This document shows positions 17,637 through 26,043 of a stretch of 55,197 nt of DNA, piece by piece. Location of the stretch: positions 1 through 55,197 of the forward strand of contig DATBIY010000088.1 of the NCBI GenBank assembly GCA_036556695.1, given 5' to 3'. The translations under genes were made by a program, and so were the position numbers. This DNA is from DASSCW01 sp036556695 (GTDB taxonomy: Bacteria > Chloroflexota > Limnocylindria > QHBO01). Each line of letters begins with the position of its first letter. The stretch's first letter is position 1. Below the pieces are notes generated by a model, which was not told the DNA's origin, searched no databases, and saw nothing but the letters and a program-made list of their open reading frames with translations.

Positions 17637-18929
17637 TCACGGCAAATAGTTGCGCGGGTTGACCGGCTGCTCGTCCAGGTTGACCTGGAAGTGGAGATGG
17701 CAGCCGGTGGCGATCCCGGTGGCGCCCTCATAGCCGATGAGGTCGCCGGTGTGGACCTCCTGGCCAAGGCTGACCACCTCGCGCGCGAGGTGCCAGTACC
17801 ACGTCTGCAGTCGCTGGCTGTGGCCGATGACCACGCCGATTGCGGTGTCGCCGTACTCCATGTTCGGCCGCTCGTCCGCCAGCACGATACCGTCGCCGGC
17901 GGCGTAGATCGGTCCGCCGCAGCCGGTGGAGTAGGCCATGTCCATGCCGGTGTGGTTGTGGTCGAAGTACGTGTAGCCGAATTCCTGGGTGACGAAGAAC
18001 TTCCCACGCTCCGGCCAGGCGAAGCGGCCGCGATACGCAAGGTCGAGACGGTTCGCCCGCGTCTTCAGGCGCTTCACCAGCTCGCGCTGCCCGGCGAGCT
18101 CCTCCCGCTCGTCGCGCATCAGCGCGCGGGTGCGCTCCGCGGTCCGCACCGACTTCGCGTACTGCGCCTGCTGCTGGCGGCGCAGCTCCCGCAGCTCCCG
18201 CTTGTATGCCTCGAGCTTGCGCTTCGCGGCATCGACCTGGCGCTGCTGCTGGGCCAGCGAGGCGGCGCGCGCCTTCTCGGAGTCGCGCAGGGCGGTCAGC
18301 GTCTCGCGGCCGTCGGACAGGGTGTGCTGCCGCACAATCAGCCGTTCGCGCGTGTCGCGAATCTCGTCGGCGAGCTGCCTGTCCTCTTCGGACAGGCTGA
18401 TCATGGCCGACAGCTGGTTGGAGGCCTGGCCGAACGTCTCGGTGGAGAGGATGACCTCGAGCAGGGACGTCTGCGACTGCTCGTAGGCTGCGCGCAGATG
18501 GTCCTGCAGAAGGGCTTCGCGGCCGCGCAGCTCGACGCGGGTCTCGACGAGCTCATCGGCAACGCGGGCCAGGTTCTTCTCGAGGTCGCGGATCTGGTCG
18601 CGGTAGCTTTCCAGGTCCTTGCGCGACGCCTCCAGTGCGTTGGTCACGCGCTGCAGGTCACGCTCGGCGCGGGCGAGCTCCAATCCGGCGGCGTTCAGGT
18701 CATTGGACAGCCTGGACAGGCTGGAGGTCAGGTCGGCCTGCTGCCGGCGCAGGTCGGCGAGCTGCTGCCGCTGGCGGGCGAGCTCGGCCTCCATGCGCTG
18801 CTGCTCGGCAATGGCGTCGTTGACTGAGCCACCGGCCAGGGCGGGCGGCCTCACGCCGCCCGGCGCAAGGGCAACGATGAGCGCCAGCAGTCCTACCGTG
18901 ATCGCGGCTCGGCGACGAACGATCGACAT
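17637..18929 (-). CDS. EnvC-like murein hydrolase or activator, M23 peptidase with coiled coil
   Basis: Secreted cell-wall protein of 430 residues: signal peptide (1-32), a long coiled coil (about 35-280, heptads rich in Leu/Arg/Glu) and a C-terminal M23 LytM domain. Zinc ligands are present: H-TGMD and HLHFQV, with YWHL between them, so the peptidase is likely active on peptide cross-bridges, unlike the degenerate EnvC activator. The ATG at 18929 has AGGAG three bases upstream and begins the signal peptide; an in-frame start at 18989 adds 20 residues before it and is not preferred. Coiled-coil M23 proteins often act with FtsEX in cell separation, but no FtsEX lies in this window. Confidence 0.9.
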   Translation of the reverse strand: MSIVRRRAAITVGLLALIVALAPGGVRPPALAGGSVNDAIAEQQRMEAELARQRQQLADLRRQQADLTSSLSRLSNDLNAAGLELARAERDLQRVTNALEASRKDLESYRDQIRDLEKNLARVADELVETRVELRGREALLQDHLRAAYEQSQTSLLEVILSTETFGQASNQLSAMISLSEEDRQLADEIRDTRERLIVRQHTLSDGRETLTALRDSEKARAASLAQQQRQVDAAKRKLEAYKRELRELRRQQQAQYAKSVRTAERTRALMRDEREELAGQRELVKRLKTRANRLDLAYRGRFAWPERGKFFVTQEFGYTYFDHNHTGMDMAYSTGCGGPIYAAGDGIVLADERPNMEYGDTAIGVVIGHSQRLQTWYWHLAREVVSLGQEVHTGDLIGYEGATGIATGCHLHFQVNLDEQPVNPRNYLP

Positions 18930-19122
18930 CGGCTCCTGTTGTCGTGAGGTCAGGCTGCGCTGGTGCCGGCGAATGGCTCGCGCGGGCAAAACGGTGGCCG
19001 CCGACCGAGGATCCCCCGGGCACGGGGCGCCGCGAAGGATACCCGATCCTGCGACTCTCGGCCAGACCTTTCGGTGGGACGCCTGGGTGAGGCTGGCCCG
19101 GACATCTGGCCCATGCCCCCCT

Positions 19123-19800
19123 TCAGCCCGCGATCAGGCTGCGCAGCAGCAGTCGGCCTGCGGCGGTCGCCGGGCCGAGCAGCGATTCGTCGCGGAGCAG
19201 GGTGAGCACCATGCCGGCCACCAGGAATGGACCGAACGGGATGTAGCTGCGGAGCCCGACGCGCCGCGTGGCCAACAGCGCCAGGCTGGTGACCGACGAC
19301 AGCAGCGCGGCCAGGAAGATGGCCACGAATACAGCCGGCCAGCCGAGGATGAAGCCCATCGGCGCAACCAGGTACAGGTCTCCCAACGCCACGCCGGAGC
19401 GGATGATCAGGCCCAGCACCCCCAGGAACGCGACGGCAGCGGTGGCGCCGATGACGGCGTCCAGCGGCGACACGCTGGGATTGACGAATACGAAGCCGAT
19501 GGCCAGCACGATGAATGGGTCGAGCAGCAGGTGCGGCAGGCGCCGCTGCTCGAGGTCGGTGGCGGCCAGCAGCACCAGCAGGACCAGGAAGCCCAGGTGC
19601 GCGAGGGTTGCCCACCACGGCAGCGTCGAGCGCGCAGCTATGGCCCATGCCGCCGCTGCGGCCCCCACGGCCAGCAGCAGGGTCCGCCAGCCAGGCCCGC
19701 GGCGCGACGCTTCCTCGGCAGGCCAGACCGACGCGATCCGCTCCGCCGCTGCGCCCAGCACGGCGAAGACGACGGCGGCGGCCACGGCCAGCGGTGTCAT
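19123..19800 (-). CDS. prepilin peptidase-like (A24) membrane protein
   Basis: Multispanning membrane protein of 225 residues resembling type IV prepilin peptidases. The first catalytic Asp lies in TDLEQRRLP after a hydrophobic span and the second in the GxGD-like VALGDLYLVAPMGF. The N-terminal methylase domain with its CxxC zinc site is absent, so it would be a peptidase without N-methylation, as in the short archaeal and TadV-like members. The ATG at 19800 is preferred because TAGCAT sits 7 bases upstream; an ATG at 19809 would overlap that box. No pilin genes are nearby. Confidence 0.75.
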   Translation of the reverse strand: MTPLAVAAAVVFAVLGAAAERIASVWPAEEASRRGPGWRTLLLAVGAAAAAWAIAARSTLPWWATLAHLGFLVLLVLLAATDLEQRRLPHLLLDPFIVLAIGFVFVNPSVSPLDAVIGATAAVAFLGVLGLIIRSGVALGDLYLVAPMGFILGWPAVFVAIFLAALLSSVTSLALLATRRVGLRSYIPFGPFLVAGMVLTLLRDESLLGPATAAGRLLLRSLIAG

Positions 19801-19807
19801 CGGCGGC

Positions 19808-19813
19808 ATGCTA
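19808..19813 (-). promoter_or_regulatory. leaderless -10 box for prepilin peptidase gene
   Basis: TAGCAT on the minus strand, 7 bases before the ATG at 19800. Confidence 0.5.
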
Positions 19814-19950
19814 GCCGCGCCCGGCGGCCCTGCGCCTTGCGTCGTTGCGCGGCGCTCGGAGTCGCTGCGCGGCGGCTGGCACGCAATCTGCCTCGGCAAA
19901 CCAGTGACCGCCGCTCATGTTGGGGGCGGGGCATGACTGGAGGTAACGAG

Positions 19951-20142
19951 ATGGACAGCGACCGCATCGAGGGCGGCCTCAAAGAAGGGGCCGGCAAGGT
20001 CAAGGAAGAGTGGGGCGACGCGACCGACGATCGCTCCACCGAGATGGAGGGCCGCGCGGACCAGGCCGAGGGCAAGATCCAGCAGGGCTGGGGCGAGGCC
20101 AAGGACGCCGTCCGTGACGCCACTGATGACGACGACGACTGA
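19951..20142 (+). CDS. CsbD family stress-response protein
   Basis: A 63-residue acidic, helical protein. The CsbD signature is clear: DRIEGGLKEGAGKVKEEWGD near the start, repeated in looser form as GRADQAEGKIQQGWGEAKD, then an Asp-run tail. CsbD proteins accumulate in general stress in Gram-positive and other bacteria; their biochemical role is unknown. A strong ribosome binding site (GGAGGTAA, 19939-19946) sets the ATG, suggesting high expression. It is single-cistron: divergent from the prepilin peptidase gene and closed by a stem-loop at 20160-20193. No clear -10 was found in the 150-base upstream gap. Confidence 0.9.
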   Translation: MDSDRIEGGLKEGAGKVKEEWGDATDDRSTEMEGRADQAEGKIQQGWGEAKDAVRDATDDDDD

Positions 20143-20159
20143 TCGTCGCTGAGGATCCC

Positions 20160-20193
20160 CGAGGGCCGGTTCGCGACCGCGGGCCGGCCCTCG
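20160..20193 (+). terminator. stem-loop terminator between csbD and pepA
   Basis: A perfect 10-base stem (20160-20169 with 20184-20193) and 14-base loop lie between the two convergent genes, so it can serve both strands. It lacks a T-run. Confidence 0.65.
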
Positions 20194-20200
20194 AGCTGCG

Positions 20201-21688
20201 TCAGGCTTTCCCCGCCCCGTAGTCAAGGGCGAGGCGCACGAGCGTGGACACCGCCGTCCCCAGCGCACCCTTGGGATTCACCGCCTTGTCGGCGCTGAGG
20301 TAGGCGCTGCCGGCGATATCGACGTGCACCCACGGGACGGTGACGAAGTCGTGCAGGAACACGGCGCTCTTGATGAGCGAGCCGTCGCGCGTGGCTGAGT
20401 TGACGATATCGGCGTGGGCCGAGTCGTACGTCGCGCGGTACTCGGTGGCCAGCGGCATCTCCCAGAACCACTCACCGGTGGCATCGGCCGCAGCCTGCAC
20501 CTTCGCGCCCCAATCACGCGGCTTGGCGAAGTACGCGCTGATCAGCTCGCCGAAGGCTACCGACGCTGCCCCGGTGAGGGTCGCCACGTCGACCAGGTGC
20601 GTCGCGCCCTGGGTCTCCGCCCAGTGAAGGGCATCGGCCAGGATCAGGCGTCCCTCGGCATCGGTGTTGATGACCTCGATGGTCTTGCCGTTCATGGCCT
20701 TGACCACGTCACCCGGTCGCTGCGCGTTGCCACCGGGCAGGTTCTCGACCATGGGCGCCACCGCCATGAGCGGCGTCTCGGGAGCCAGGCGCGCGACCGT
20801 CCGTGCGGCGGCAATCACCGCCGCGGCGCCGGACTTGTCGTGCTTCATCTCCTCCATCTTCTCGGCCGGCTTGATGCTGATCCCGCCCGAGTCGAAGCAC
20901 ACGCCCTTGCCCACGATGGCCAGCCGACGCTCCGGTGCGGCATGCTCCCAGCCAGGCAGCTTGACGGCGATCAGCCGCGGCTCGTGCGTGGCGCCCTGGC
21001 CGACGCCCAGCAGTGCGCCCATGCCCAGCGCCTGCATGGCCGGCACGTCCAGGACCTCGACGCTGCAGCCGTCGGCCGTCAGCTCGCGCGCGACCTCGGC
21101 CATCTTTTCCGGGTACAGGTCGTTGGCCGCGCGGTTCGCCAACGTGCGCCCGAACTCGACCCCTTCGGCCAGGATCAATGCCCGATCGATCGTGTCCTGC
21201 GTGGGGACGCCATCACCGATGAGCACCATCTCCTCCACGCTGCGCAGCATGGCGGGGGTGTCGCGCACACGACCGTAGATGGTGTAGGGCCGATAGGTCC
21301 CCTGCACGGCGCCGATCCCCGCCGCCACGTACGCGTCCTCGTCCTCGCCGTCGCGAAGCCACAGGGCCATGCGATGCACGCCACGTCCCTGCAGGCGGCG
21401 GGTGGCGGTGGACGCAATCCGCCTGGCGCGCCACGCCCCGCGGCCGCGCCGCACCCCGTTGACCAGCAGGATCTTCTGCGCCGCGATGGAGCCACCGTCG
21501 ATGAGGGCGCTGTAGTGCTCCAGGATGTTGAACTCGCCCCAGTCGATGGCCTGACTGATGACACCGCCTGACGCCGCGTCGAGCTGGGCAAGGTCGCCGC
21601 TGATTTCCCTGTCCTCGCGGTAGATGGGGACCGCCAGCACGTCGGCCTCGACGGCTGCCGGATCCGCGGACTCAGCCCGAAGGCGCAT
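20201..21688 (-). CDS. pepA: leucyl aminopeptidase (M17)
   Basis: Cytosolic dimetal aminopeptidase that removes N-terminal residues from peptides, normally a hexamer. The 495 residues have the family signature NTDAEGRLILADAL, the metal-binding KGVCFDSGGISIKP and the segment MKHDKSGAAAV. Length is standard. AAGGAG lies 7 bases before the ATG, and a TATACT box at 21754-21759 gives a conventional leader of about 60 bases. In some bacteria M17 enzymes also bind DNA, which cannot be judged here. Confidence 0.95.
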   Translation of the reverse strand: MRLRAESADPAAVEADVLAVPIYREDREISGDLAQLDAASGGVISQAIDWGEFNILEHYSALIDGGSIAAQKILLVNGVRRGRGAWRARRIASTATRRLQGRGVHRMALWLRDGEDEDAYVAAGIGAVQGTYRPYTIYGRVRDTPAMLRSVEEMVLIGDGVPTQDTIDRALILAEGVEFGRTLANRAANDLYPEKMAEVARELTADGCSVEVLDVPAMQALGMGALLGVGQGATHEPRLIAVKLPGWEHAAPERRLAIVGKGVCFDSGGISIKPAEKMEEMKHDKSGAAAVIAAARTVARLAPETPLMAVAPMVENLPGGNAQRPGDVVKAMNGKTIEVINTDAEGRLILADALHWAETQGATHLVDVATLTGAASVAFGELISAYFAKPRDWGAKVQAAADATGEWFWEMPLATEYRATYDSAHADIVNSATRDGSLIKSAVFLHDFVTVPWVHVDIAGSAYLSADKAVNPKGALGTAVSTLVRLALDYGAGKA

Positions 21689-21753
21689 GCCGAATCTCCT
21701 TCGCTCCTGGACGGCCGCGCGCCGTCATCGGCCGGGATCTGGTCGGGAGGCCG

Positions 21754-21759
21754 AGTATA
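21754..21759 (-). promoter_or_regulatory. -10 box for pepA
   Basis: TATACT on the minus strand, about 65 bases before the pepA ATG; five of six consensus bases. No -35 match was noted. Confidence 0.5.
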
Positions 21760-21802
21760 GCCGGATGTGACCGGCCTTCCGGCGGCTGGGCAGGGGCGCA
21801 AT

Positions 21803-22687
21803 TCACTCCAGGACCGATGCCGCCGCCGCACGCTGCCGGGTGGCCCTGGCCAGCGCGTCAGCCAGTCGGGCCAGGGGCGTCGCGGTGAGCCCCGAACCCG
21901 ACTCGGCGATCACCAGTGCGAGCGCCGTGTCCGCCTGGCGGGCGTCGCGGGCCGCAGCCCGGTATGCGCGGCCGGCGGCCTCGGCCGCCTGGACATCGCC
22001 ATCCAGCGCTGCGCGCGCGATGTCGCGTGCTGCGTCGAGCATGGCGCCGGTGGTGCGCAACCAGAAGGGCAGGACCACGGGCGGCTCTGGCCAGGCGGCC
22101 ACAACGCTTCGGGCTCGCCTGGCTGCGGCCAGCTGATCCAGGGCCGCGTCCACGTCAACCTCGTCGAGCGCGGCCAGCGCCGCGCCCAGTGCCTCGATCG
22201 TCTGGCTCGCCGCCTGGCGCCGCGTCACGAAGGTCGGCGCCTGTGTGGCGGCCTCCTCGAGCTGGGCATCAACGCCGAGCAGCGCGTTCGGGCTCACCCC
22301 GGCGGGCAGCGCCGTGTCCGGCGCCACCGAGGCCGCGATTCCCCCCAGCTGCTGCGCCGCGCGCTGCACGGCCAGCGCCTGCTGCCGGGCGGTGCTCGCC
22401 ACCTCCGCCGCGGAGCGCAGCAGCGGATCGGCCGGCTCGTCACCCTGGATGACCAGCGCCGCGCCGTGCCGGCCGTCGTCGATGGCTGTCTGCAGGCTGG
22501 CAATCAGCTCATCCAGCGCCTCCTCGACACGTGACGCGGCGTCGAGCAGCAGGGCCCGGCGCTCGGCGGCGAGCGGCGGGTCGGCCCGCTCCGCGGCCAG
22601 CGGTCGAGCAGCCAGCAGGCCGCCCAGCGCCACGGCGGCCGCGACGCCAAGGATCTGGGCCCTTCCCGAGCGGCGGCCACCTATCAT
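21803..22687 (-). CDS. secreted alanine-rich helical protein, function unknown
   Basis: A 294-residue protein that I do not recognise. It starts with RR-containing basic residues and a hydrophobic segment (about 12-30) ending LAAERAD, so it is probably exported. The rest is Ala/Leu/Asp-rich, predicted mostly helical, without Cys or obvious catalytic motifs; it resembles extracytoplasmic helical-bundle proteins. Its ATG and the ATG of the divergent adenosine deaminase are only 6 bases apart, and its start codon overlaps that gene's -10 box. No ribosome binding site is seen. Reading frame and composition support a real gene. Confidence 0.65.
   Translation of the reverse strand: MIGGRRSGRAQILGVAAAVALGGLLAARPLAAERADPPLAAERRALLLDAASRVEEALDELIASLQTAIDDGRHGAALVIQGDEPADPLLRSAAEVASTARQQALAVQRAAQQLGGIAASVAPDTALPAGVSPNALLGVDAQLEEAATQAPTFVTRRQAASQTIEALGAALAALDEVDVDAALDQLAAARRARSVVAAWPEPPVVLPFWLRTTGAMLDAARDIARAALDGDVQAAEAAGRAYRAAARDARQADTALALVIAESGSGLTATPLARLADALARATRQRAAAASVLE
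22682..22687 (+). promoter_or_regulatory. leaderless -10 box for adenosine deaminase
   Basis: TATCAT, 6 bases before the ATG at 22694. It overlaps the start codon of the gene on the opposite strand. Confidence 0.6.
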
Positions 22688-22693
22688 GCGTCG

Positions 22694-23734
22694 ATGGGAT
22701 CCTGGCCGCCCGCGGCCGCTGACCTTGCTCCGCTTCCCAAGGCCGAGCTGCACCAGCACCTGGATGGCTCGGTGCGTCCCGAGACCGCCGTCGAGCTGGC
22801 AGCTGACATCGGCATGCCGCTGGACCTGGCGGAGGCGAGGCGGCGCATGGTCGCCCCTGCGCGGTGCGATGACCAGGCTGAGCTGCTCACCTTCTTCGAC
22901 CTGCCGATCGCGCTGCTGCAGACCGCCTCGGCACTGCGCCGAGTGGCTGCCGAGCTGGTCGCCGACCTCGCGGCCGACGGCGTGCGGTACGCCGAGGTGC
23001 GCTGGGCTCCGCGCCTCCATCTGGAGCGCGGGCTGAGCGTCCACGAGGTGGTCGAGGCGGTGGCGGCCGGCACGGCCGAGGGCATGGCTGCCTCAGGTGG
23101 CGGGACGCTGGTGGCGCTGATCGTGACCGCCATGCGCTCGCATCCGCCCGGCGCCAACGTGGAGCTGGCACGCGCCGCCGCGGCCTTCGGCCGGCCGGTG
23201 GTGGGCTTCGACCTCGCCGGGCCAGAGGCGACATACCCGGCGCCGCCGCATGCCGCGGCATTCCGGGCAGCGGAGGAGGGTGGGCTGGCGCTCACCGCAC
23301 ACGCTGGCGAGGTCCCGGGCTCCGAGCACGTGCGCGACGCGCTGGGGCTGGGCGTGCGGCGCATCGCCCATGGGGCGACCGCGGCGGCCGATCCCGAACT
23401 GCTGGCGGCGGTGCGCGAGCGCGGCGTCACTTTGGACCTGTGCCCTACCAGCAACGTGCAGGCCGGCCTCTTCGCCTCGTTGGCCGAGCACCCGCTGGCG
23501 AGACTCCACCGTGCCGGGGTGCGGGTCACGCTGTCGACCGACGACCACACCGTCACCGGCACCACGCTCAGCGCGGAAATGGCGGCCGTGACCGCTGCCC
23601 AGGGCCTCGAGCCGCCGGAGCTTATCGCCATCGCGGTCAATGGCTTCAGGGCCGGCTTCGGCCCCCATGCGTTCCTGACGGCGGCGGCCACGGAAGCCGA
23701 GCGCGCCTGGAAGGCGTGGGCCGGCATCAGCTGA
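22694..23734 (+). CDS. add: adenosine deaminase
   Basis: Deaminates adenosine or deoxyadenosine to inosine in the cytosol. The 346 residues contain the zinc-binding HQHLDGS (His20, His22), the catalytic THAGE-type segment LTAHAGEVPGSEHV, GVRRIAHG, LCPTSNVQ and the STDDHTVTGT metal/catalytic Asp pair. All catalytic residues expected for the family are present. It appears leaderless. Its stop overlaps the convergent HAD gene by 8 bases. Together with the BMP-type nucleoside importer just downstream this points to use of exogenous purine nucleosides. Confidence 0.92.
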   Translation: MGSWPPAAADLAPLPKAELHQHLDGSVRPETAVELAADIGMPLDLAEARRRMVAPARCDDQAELLTFFDLPIALLQTASALRRVAAELVADLAADGVRYAEVRWAPRLHLERGLSVHEVVEAVAAGTAEGMAASGGGTLVALIVTAMRSHPPGANVELARAAAAFGRPVVGFDLAGPEATYPAPPHAAAFRAAEEGGLALTAHAGEVPGSEHVRDALGLGVRRIAHGATAAADPELLAAVRERGVTLDLCPTSNVQAGLFASLAEHPLARLHRAGVRVTLSTDDHTVTGTTLSAEMAAVTAAQGLEPPELIAIAVNGFRAGFGPHAFLTAAATEAERAWKAWAGIS

Positions 23735-24581
23735 GGGCCACGCTCAGGAGGCCAGCCAGCTCCTGCGGATCGCGCGCCACCCAGTCCGGGCGCCGCTCTC
23801 CGTCGAGCGCCTCGGCCTGACCGGCGTCCGCGATCCCGGTCAGCACCAGCGCGACCGGGATGCCGGCGCGGCGAGCTGCCACCACGTCCGCGTCCGGGTT
23901 GTCGCCGATCACCAGCGCTTCGGCCGCAGCGATGCCGGCGGCTTCCAGGATGGCCTCGAACATCGCCGGCTGCGGCTTGCCGATAACGGTCGGCGCGACG
24001 CCCGAAGCGGTCTGGAGCGCGGCGAGGATCGTGCCGGCGCCCGGCACGAATCCGTCCGCCACCGGGTAGCGGACATCGGCGTTGGTGGCCAGGAAGCGGG
24101 CGCCGTGGCGAATCGCGGTCGCGGCGATCCCCAGCGTGCGGTAGTCGATCCGCGGGTCCAGGCCCGCGATCACGGCGTCATAGCGCTTGGCCAGCTGTGC
24201 ACCCCGCCAGTCGACCGGCGCGGCGTCGGCAACGTGCGTGGCCGTGAAACCGGCATCGGCCAGCTCGGCCAGCATGCCATCGGCTCCGACCGCCAGAACG
24301 TGATGGATAGCCGGCTCGTGCGCCCGGACATGCTCGATCGTGGCCCACGTCGAGGTGACGATCTCCTCGACCGTGGTCTCGATCCCCTGCCCCGCCAGCC
24401 GATCGACGTAGGCCAGGCGCGTCGACATCGAGTTGTTGGTGGCGAATCGCACCAGCCGCCCCGCGCCGTGGAGAGCGGCAACCAACTCGCTGGCGCCGGG
24501 AATCGGCTGCTCGCCGCGATAGACGACCCCGTCGAGGTCGAAGATGACGAGCCGGGGTGCCGGCGGCGGGGGGCGGTCCAT
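23727..24581 (-). CDS. HAD-IIA phosphatase (NagD-like)
   Basis: Haloacid dehalogenase-type phosphatase, 284 residues. Motif I is FDLDGVVYRG, motif II FATNNSM, motif III GKPQPAM and motif IV GDNPDADV, with a C2A-type cap between II and III. NagD-like enzymes act on nucleoside monophosphates or sugar phosphates (p-nitrophenyl phosphatase, phosphoglycolate or UMP/AMP phosphatase). Near a nucleoside importer and adenosine deaminase a 5-prime-nucleotidase role is plausible but inferred. The ATG at 24581 is chosen because TATGAT lies exactly 6 bases upstream and the HAD motif follows at once; longer in-frame starts cross this promoter. Confidence 0.9.
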   Translation of the reverse strand: MDRPPPPAPRLVIFDLDGVVYRGEQPIPGASELVAALHGAGRLVRFATNNSMSTRLAYVDRLAGQGIETTVEEIVTSTWATIEHVRAHEPAIHHVLAVGADGMLAELADAGFTATHVADAAPVDWRGAQLAKRYDAVIAGLDPRIDYRTLGIAATAIRHGARFLATNADVRYPVADGFVPGAGTILAALQTASGVAPTVIGKPQPAMFEAILEAAGIAAAEALVIGDNPDADVVAARRAGIPVALVLTGIADAGQAEALDGERRPDWVARDPQELAGLLSVALS

Positions 24582-24587
24582 GGTCGG

Positions 24588-24593
24588 ATCATA
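24588..24593 (-). promoter_or_regulatory. leaderless -10 box for HAD gene
   Basis: TATGAT on the minus strand, 6 bases before the ATG at 24581. Confidence 0.6.
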
Positions 24594-24640
24594 CGGTCGC
24601 GGCCGGTGACGATCGGCAGCCATCGGACTGCTGAAAGGTG

Positions 24641-24670
24641 TTGAGGCGGGGATTGACTGGGCAGTATGAT
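24641..24670 (+). promoter_or_regulatory. promoter of nucleoside ABC operon
   Basis: TTGAGG at 24641-24646, an 18-base spacer and TATGAT at 24665-24670. The leader of about 90 bases contains a short CCCC-TGAA-GGGG hairpin (24741-24752) just before the ribosome binding site GAAGGAG. Confidence 0.6.
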
Positions 24671-24765
24671 GCGCCAGATTCTGCCGGCGGTACGCCCAGA
24701 CCGGCTGTGCCCGTGCCCAGTGCACCGGCGACGGAGGAGTCCCCTGAAGGGGTGAAGGAGTATCC

Positions 24766-25968
24766 ATGCGGATGCAGCGACGGTACGCAGGCATCGGGAC
24801 CCTGCTGGCGCTCATGCTGGTGGTCTCGGCCTGCAACGGCACCGGGTCGGGTAGCCCGGGCGCCAGCGGTGGCGCAGGAACAGTCATCGACACGGGCAAG
24901 GGCCTGTGCCGCACCATCGGCGACCTGACCGGAGTTCAGCCGTCACCACCGGCGGCCAGCGGCACCAGCGAGGCGAAGATCGGTGTGGTGACCGACGTCG
25001 GCACGCTGGATGACAAGAACTTCAATGAGTACAGTTGGCTGGGTGCCCAGCAGGGCGCCATCGCCATCGGCGCGCCAGAGCCGCGTGCCATCGTCACCAC
25101 GGCCTCGGCCGATTACGCGACGAACATTCAGACGCTGATCGACGATGACTTCGACCTGATCGTGACCGTTGGCTTCGCGCTGGGCGCCGCCACCCTGGAG
25201 GCCGCCACCGCGAACCCGGACGTGCACTTCATCGGCGTGGACCAGTTCCAGGCCGGTGACGACGTTGTCGCGGGCGCGGGCCTGCCGAACTACGAGAGCG
25301 TCATCTTCAACGAGGCGCAGGCCGGCTACCTGGCCGGCATCGTGGCGGCCAGCATCACCCAGAGCGACCAGATCGCCGCCATCGGCGGATCGGGCACGAT
25401 CCCGCCGGTCGTGAACTACATGCGCGGCTACGAGAATGGCGCCAAGAGCGTCAATCCCGAGGTCACCGTCCACCTCAAGTACATCTCCAACGACCTGGCC
25501 GTGGCGTTCAACGACCCGACCACCGGCAAGTCCTTCGCGGACCAGTTCCTGTCCCAGAACGAGGACGTGGACGTCCTGTTCCAGGTGGCCGGCAAGACCG
25601 GAAACGGCGTGCTGCAGTCGGTGGAAGAGGCCGGCATCTACGGCATCGGCGTGGACGTCGACCAGTGGCAGTCCACGCACGAGCAGGCCGAGTGCATCGT
25701 GACCAGCGCCGAGAAGCATCTGACCAAGGCGGTCCAGGAAGGCATCGTGGCCTTCGCCGGCGACGGCGCCCGGACCGGCAACGTCTTCTACGGAGCAGAC
25801 AACGACGGCGTCGGCGTGTCGCCCTACTACCAGTTCGACGGCACGGTGGTCACCGACGAGATCAAGACGGCGGTCCAGGAGGCGTTCGACCAGATGGGTT
25901 CGGGCGACCTCGATCCGTGCCAGCCGTCCGGCCTGTGCTACGCCGGCGAGGAGGACCCGGGCACCTGA
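24766..25968 (+). CDS. BMP/PnrA-type nucleoside-binding lipoprotein
   Basis: Extracytoplasmic substrate-binding lipoprotein for purine nucleosides, 400 residues. Signal peptide with lipobox VSAC is followed by a Gly/Ser linker. The BMP domain begins at about residue 68 (KIGVVTDVGTLDDKNFNEYSW), with the family features GAATLEAA, FIGVDQF, NEAQAGYLAGIVA, GSGTIPPVVNYMRGYENGA, DVLFQVAGKTGNGV and IGVDVDQW. The start has a strong GAAGGAG. It is followed by a double ATPase and two permeases, the standard BMP/NupNOPQ order. Substrate specificity is by family (nucleosides). Confidence 0.93.
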   Translation: MRMQRRYAGIGTLLALMLVVSACNGTGSGSPGASGGAGTVIDTGKGLCRTIGDLTGVQPSPPAASGTSEAKIGVVTDVGTLDDKNFNEYSWLGAQQGAIAIGAPEPRAIVTTASADYATNIQTLIDDDFDLIVTVGFALGAATLEAATANPDVHFIGVDQFQAGDDVVAGAGLPNYESVIFNEAQAGYLAGIVAASITQSDQIAAIGGSGTIPPVVNYMRGYENGAKSVNPEVTVHLKYISNDLAVAFNDPTTGKSFADQFLSQNEDVDVLFQVAGKTGNGVLQSVEEAGIYGIGVDVDQWQSTHEQAECIVTSAEKHLTKAVQEGIVAFAGDGARTGNVFYGADNDGVGVSPYYQFDGTVVTDEIKTAVQEAFDQMGSGDLDPCQPSGLCYAGEEDPGT

Positions 25969-25999
25969 GCCGGGACTGATCGCCAGGCATCGACCTCAC

Positions 26000-26031
26000 G
26001 AGCGGGCCGGTCCACGTGGGCCGGTCCGCTC
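26000..26031 (+). promoter_or_regulatory. intercistronic stem-loop after BMP gene
   Basis: Arms 26000-26013 and 26018-26031 pair over 14 bases (two G-T pairs) around an ACGT loop. It sits between binding protein and ATPase, the same position as the hairpin in the sugar operon. Confidence 0.65.
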
Positions 26032-26043
26032 ACGACTATTCGG

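Noticed and set aside
24671..24765. Purine riboswitch in the nucleoside importer leader
   Set aside because: Leader is GC-rich and lacks the conserved three-way junction bases; only a small hairpin by the ribosome site is seen.
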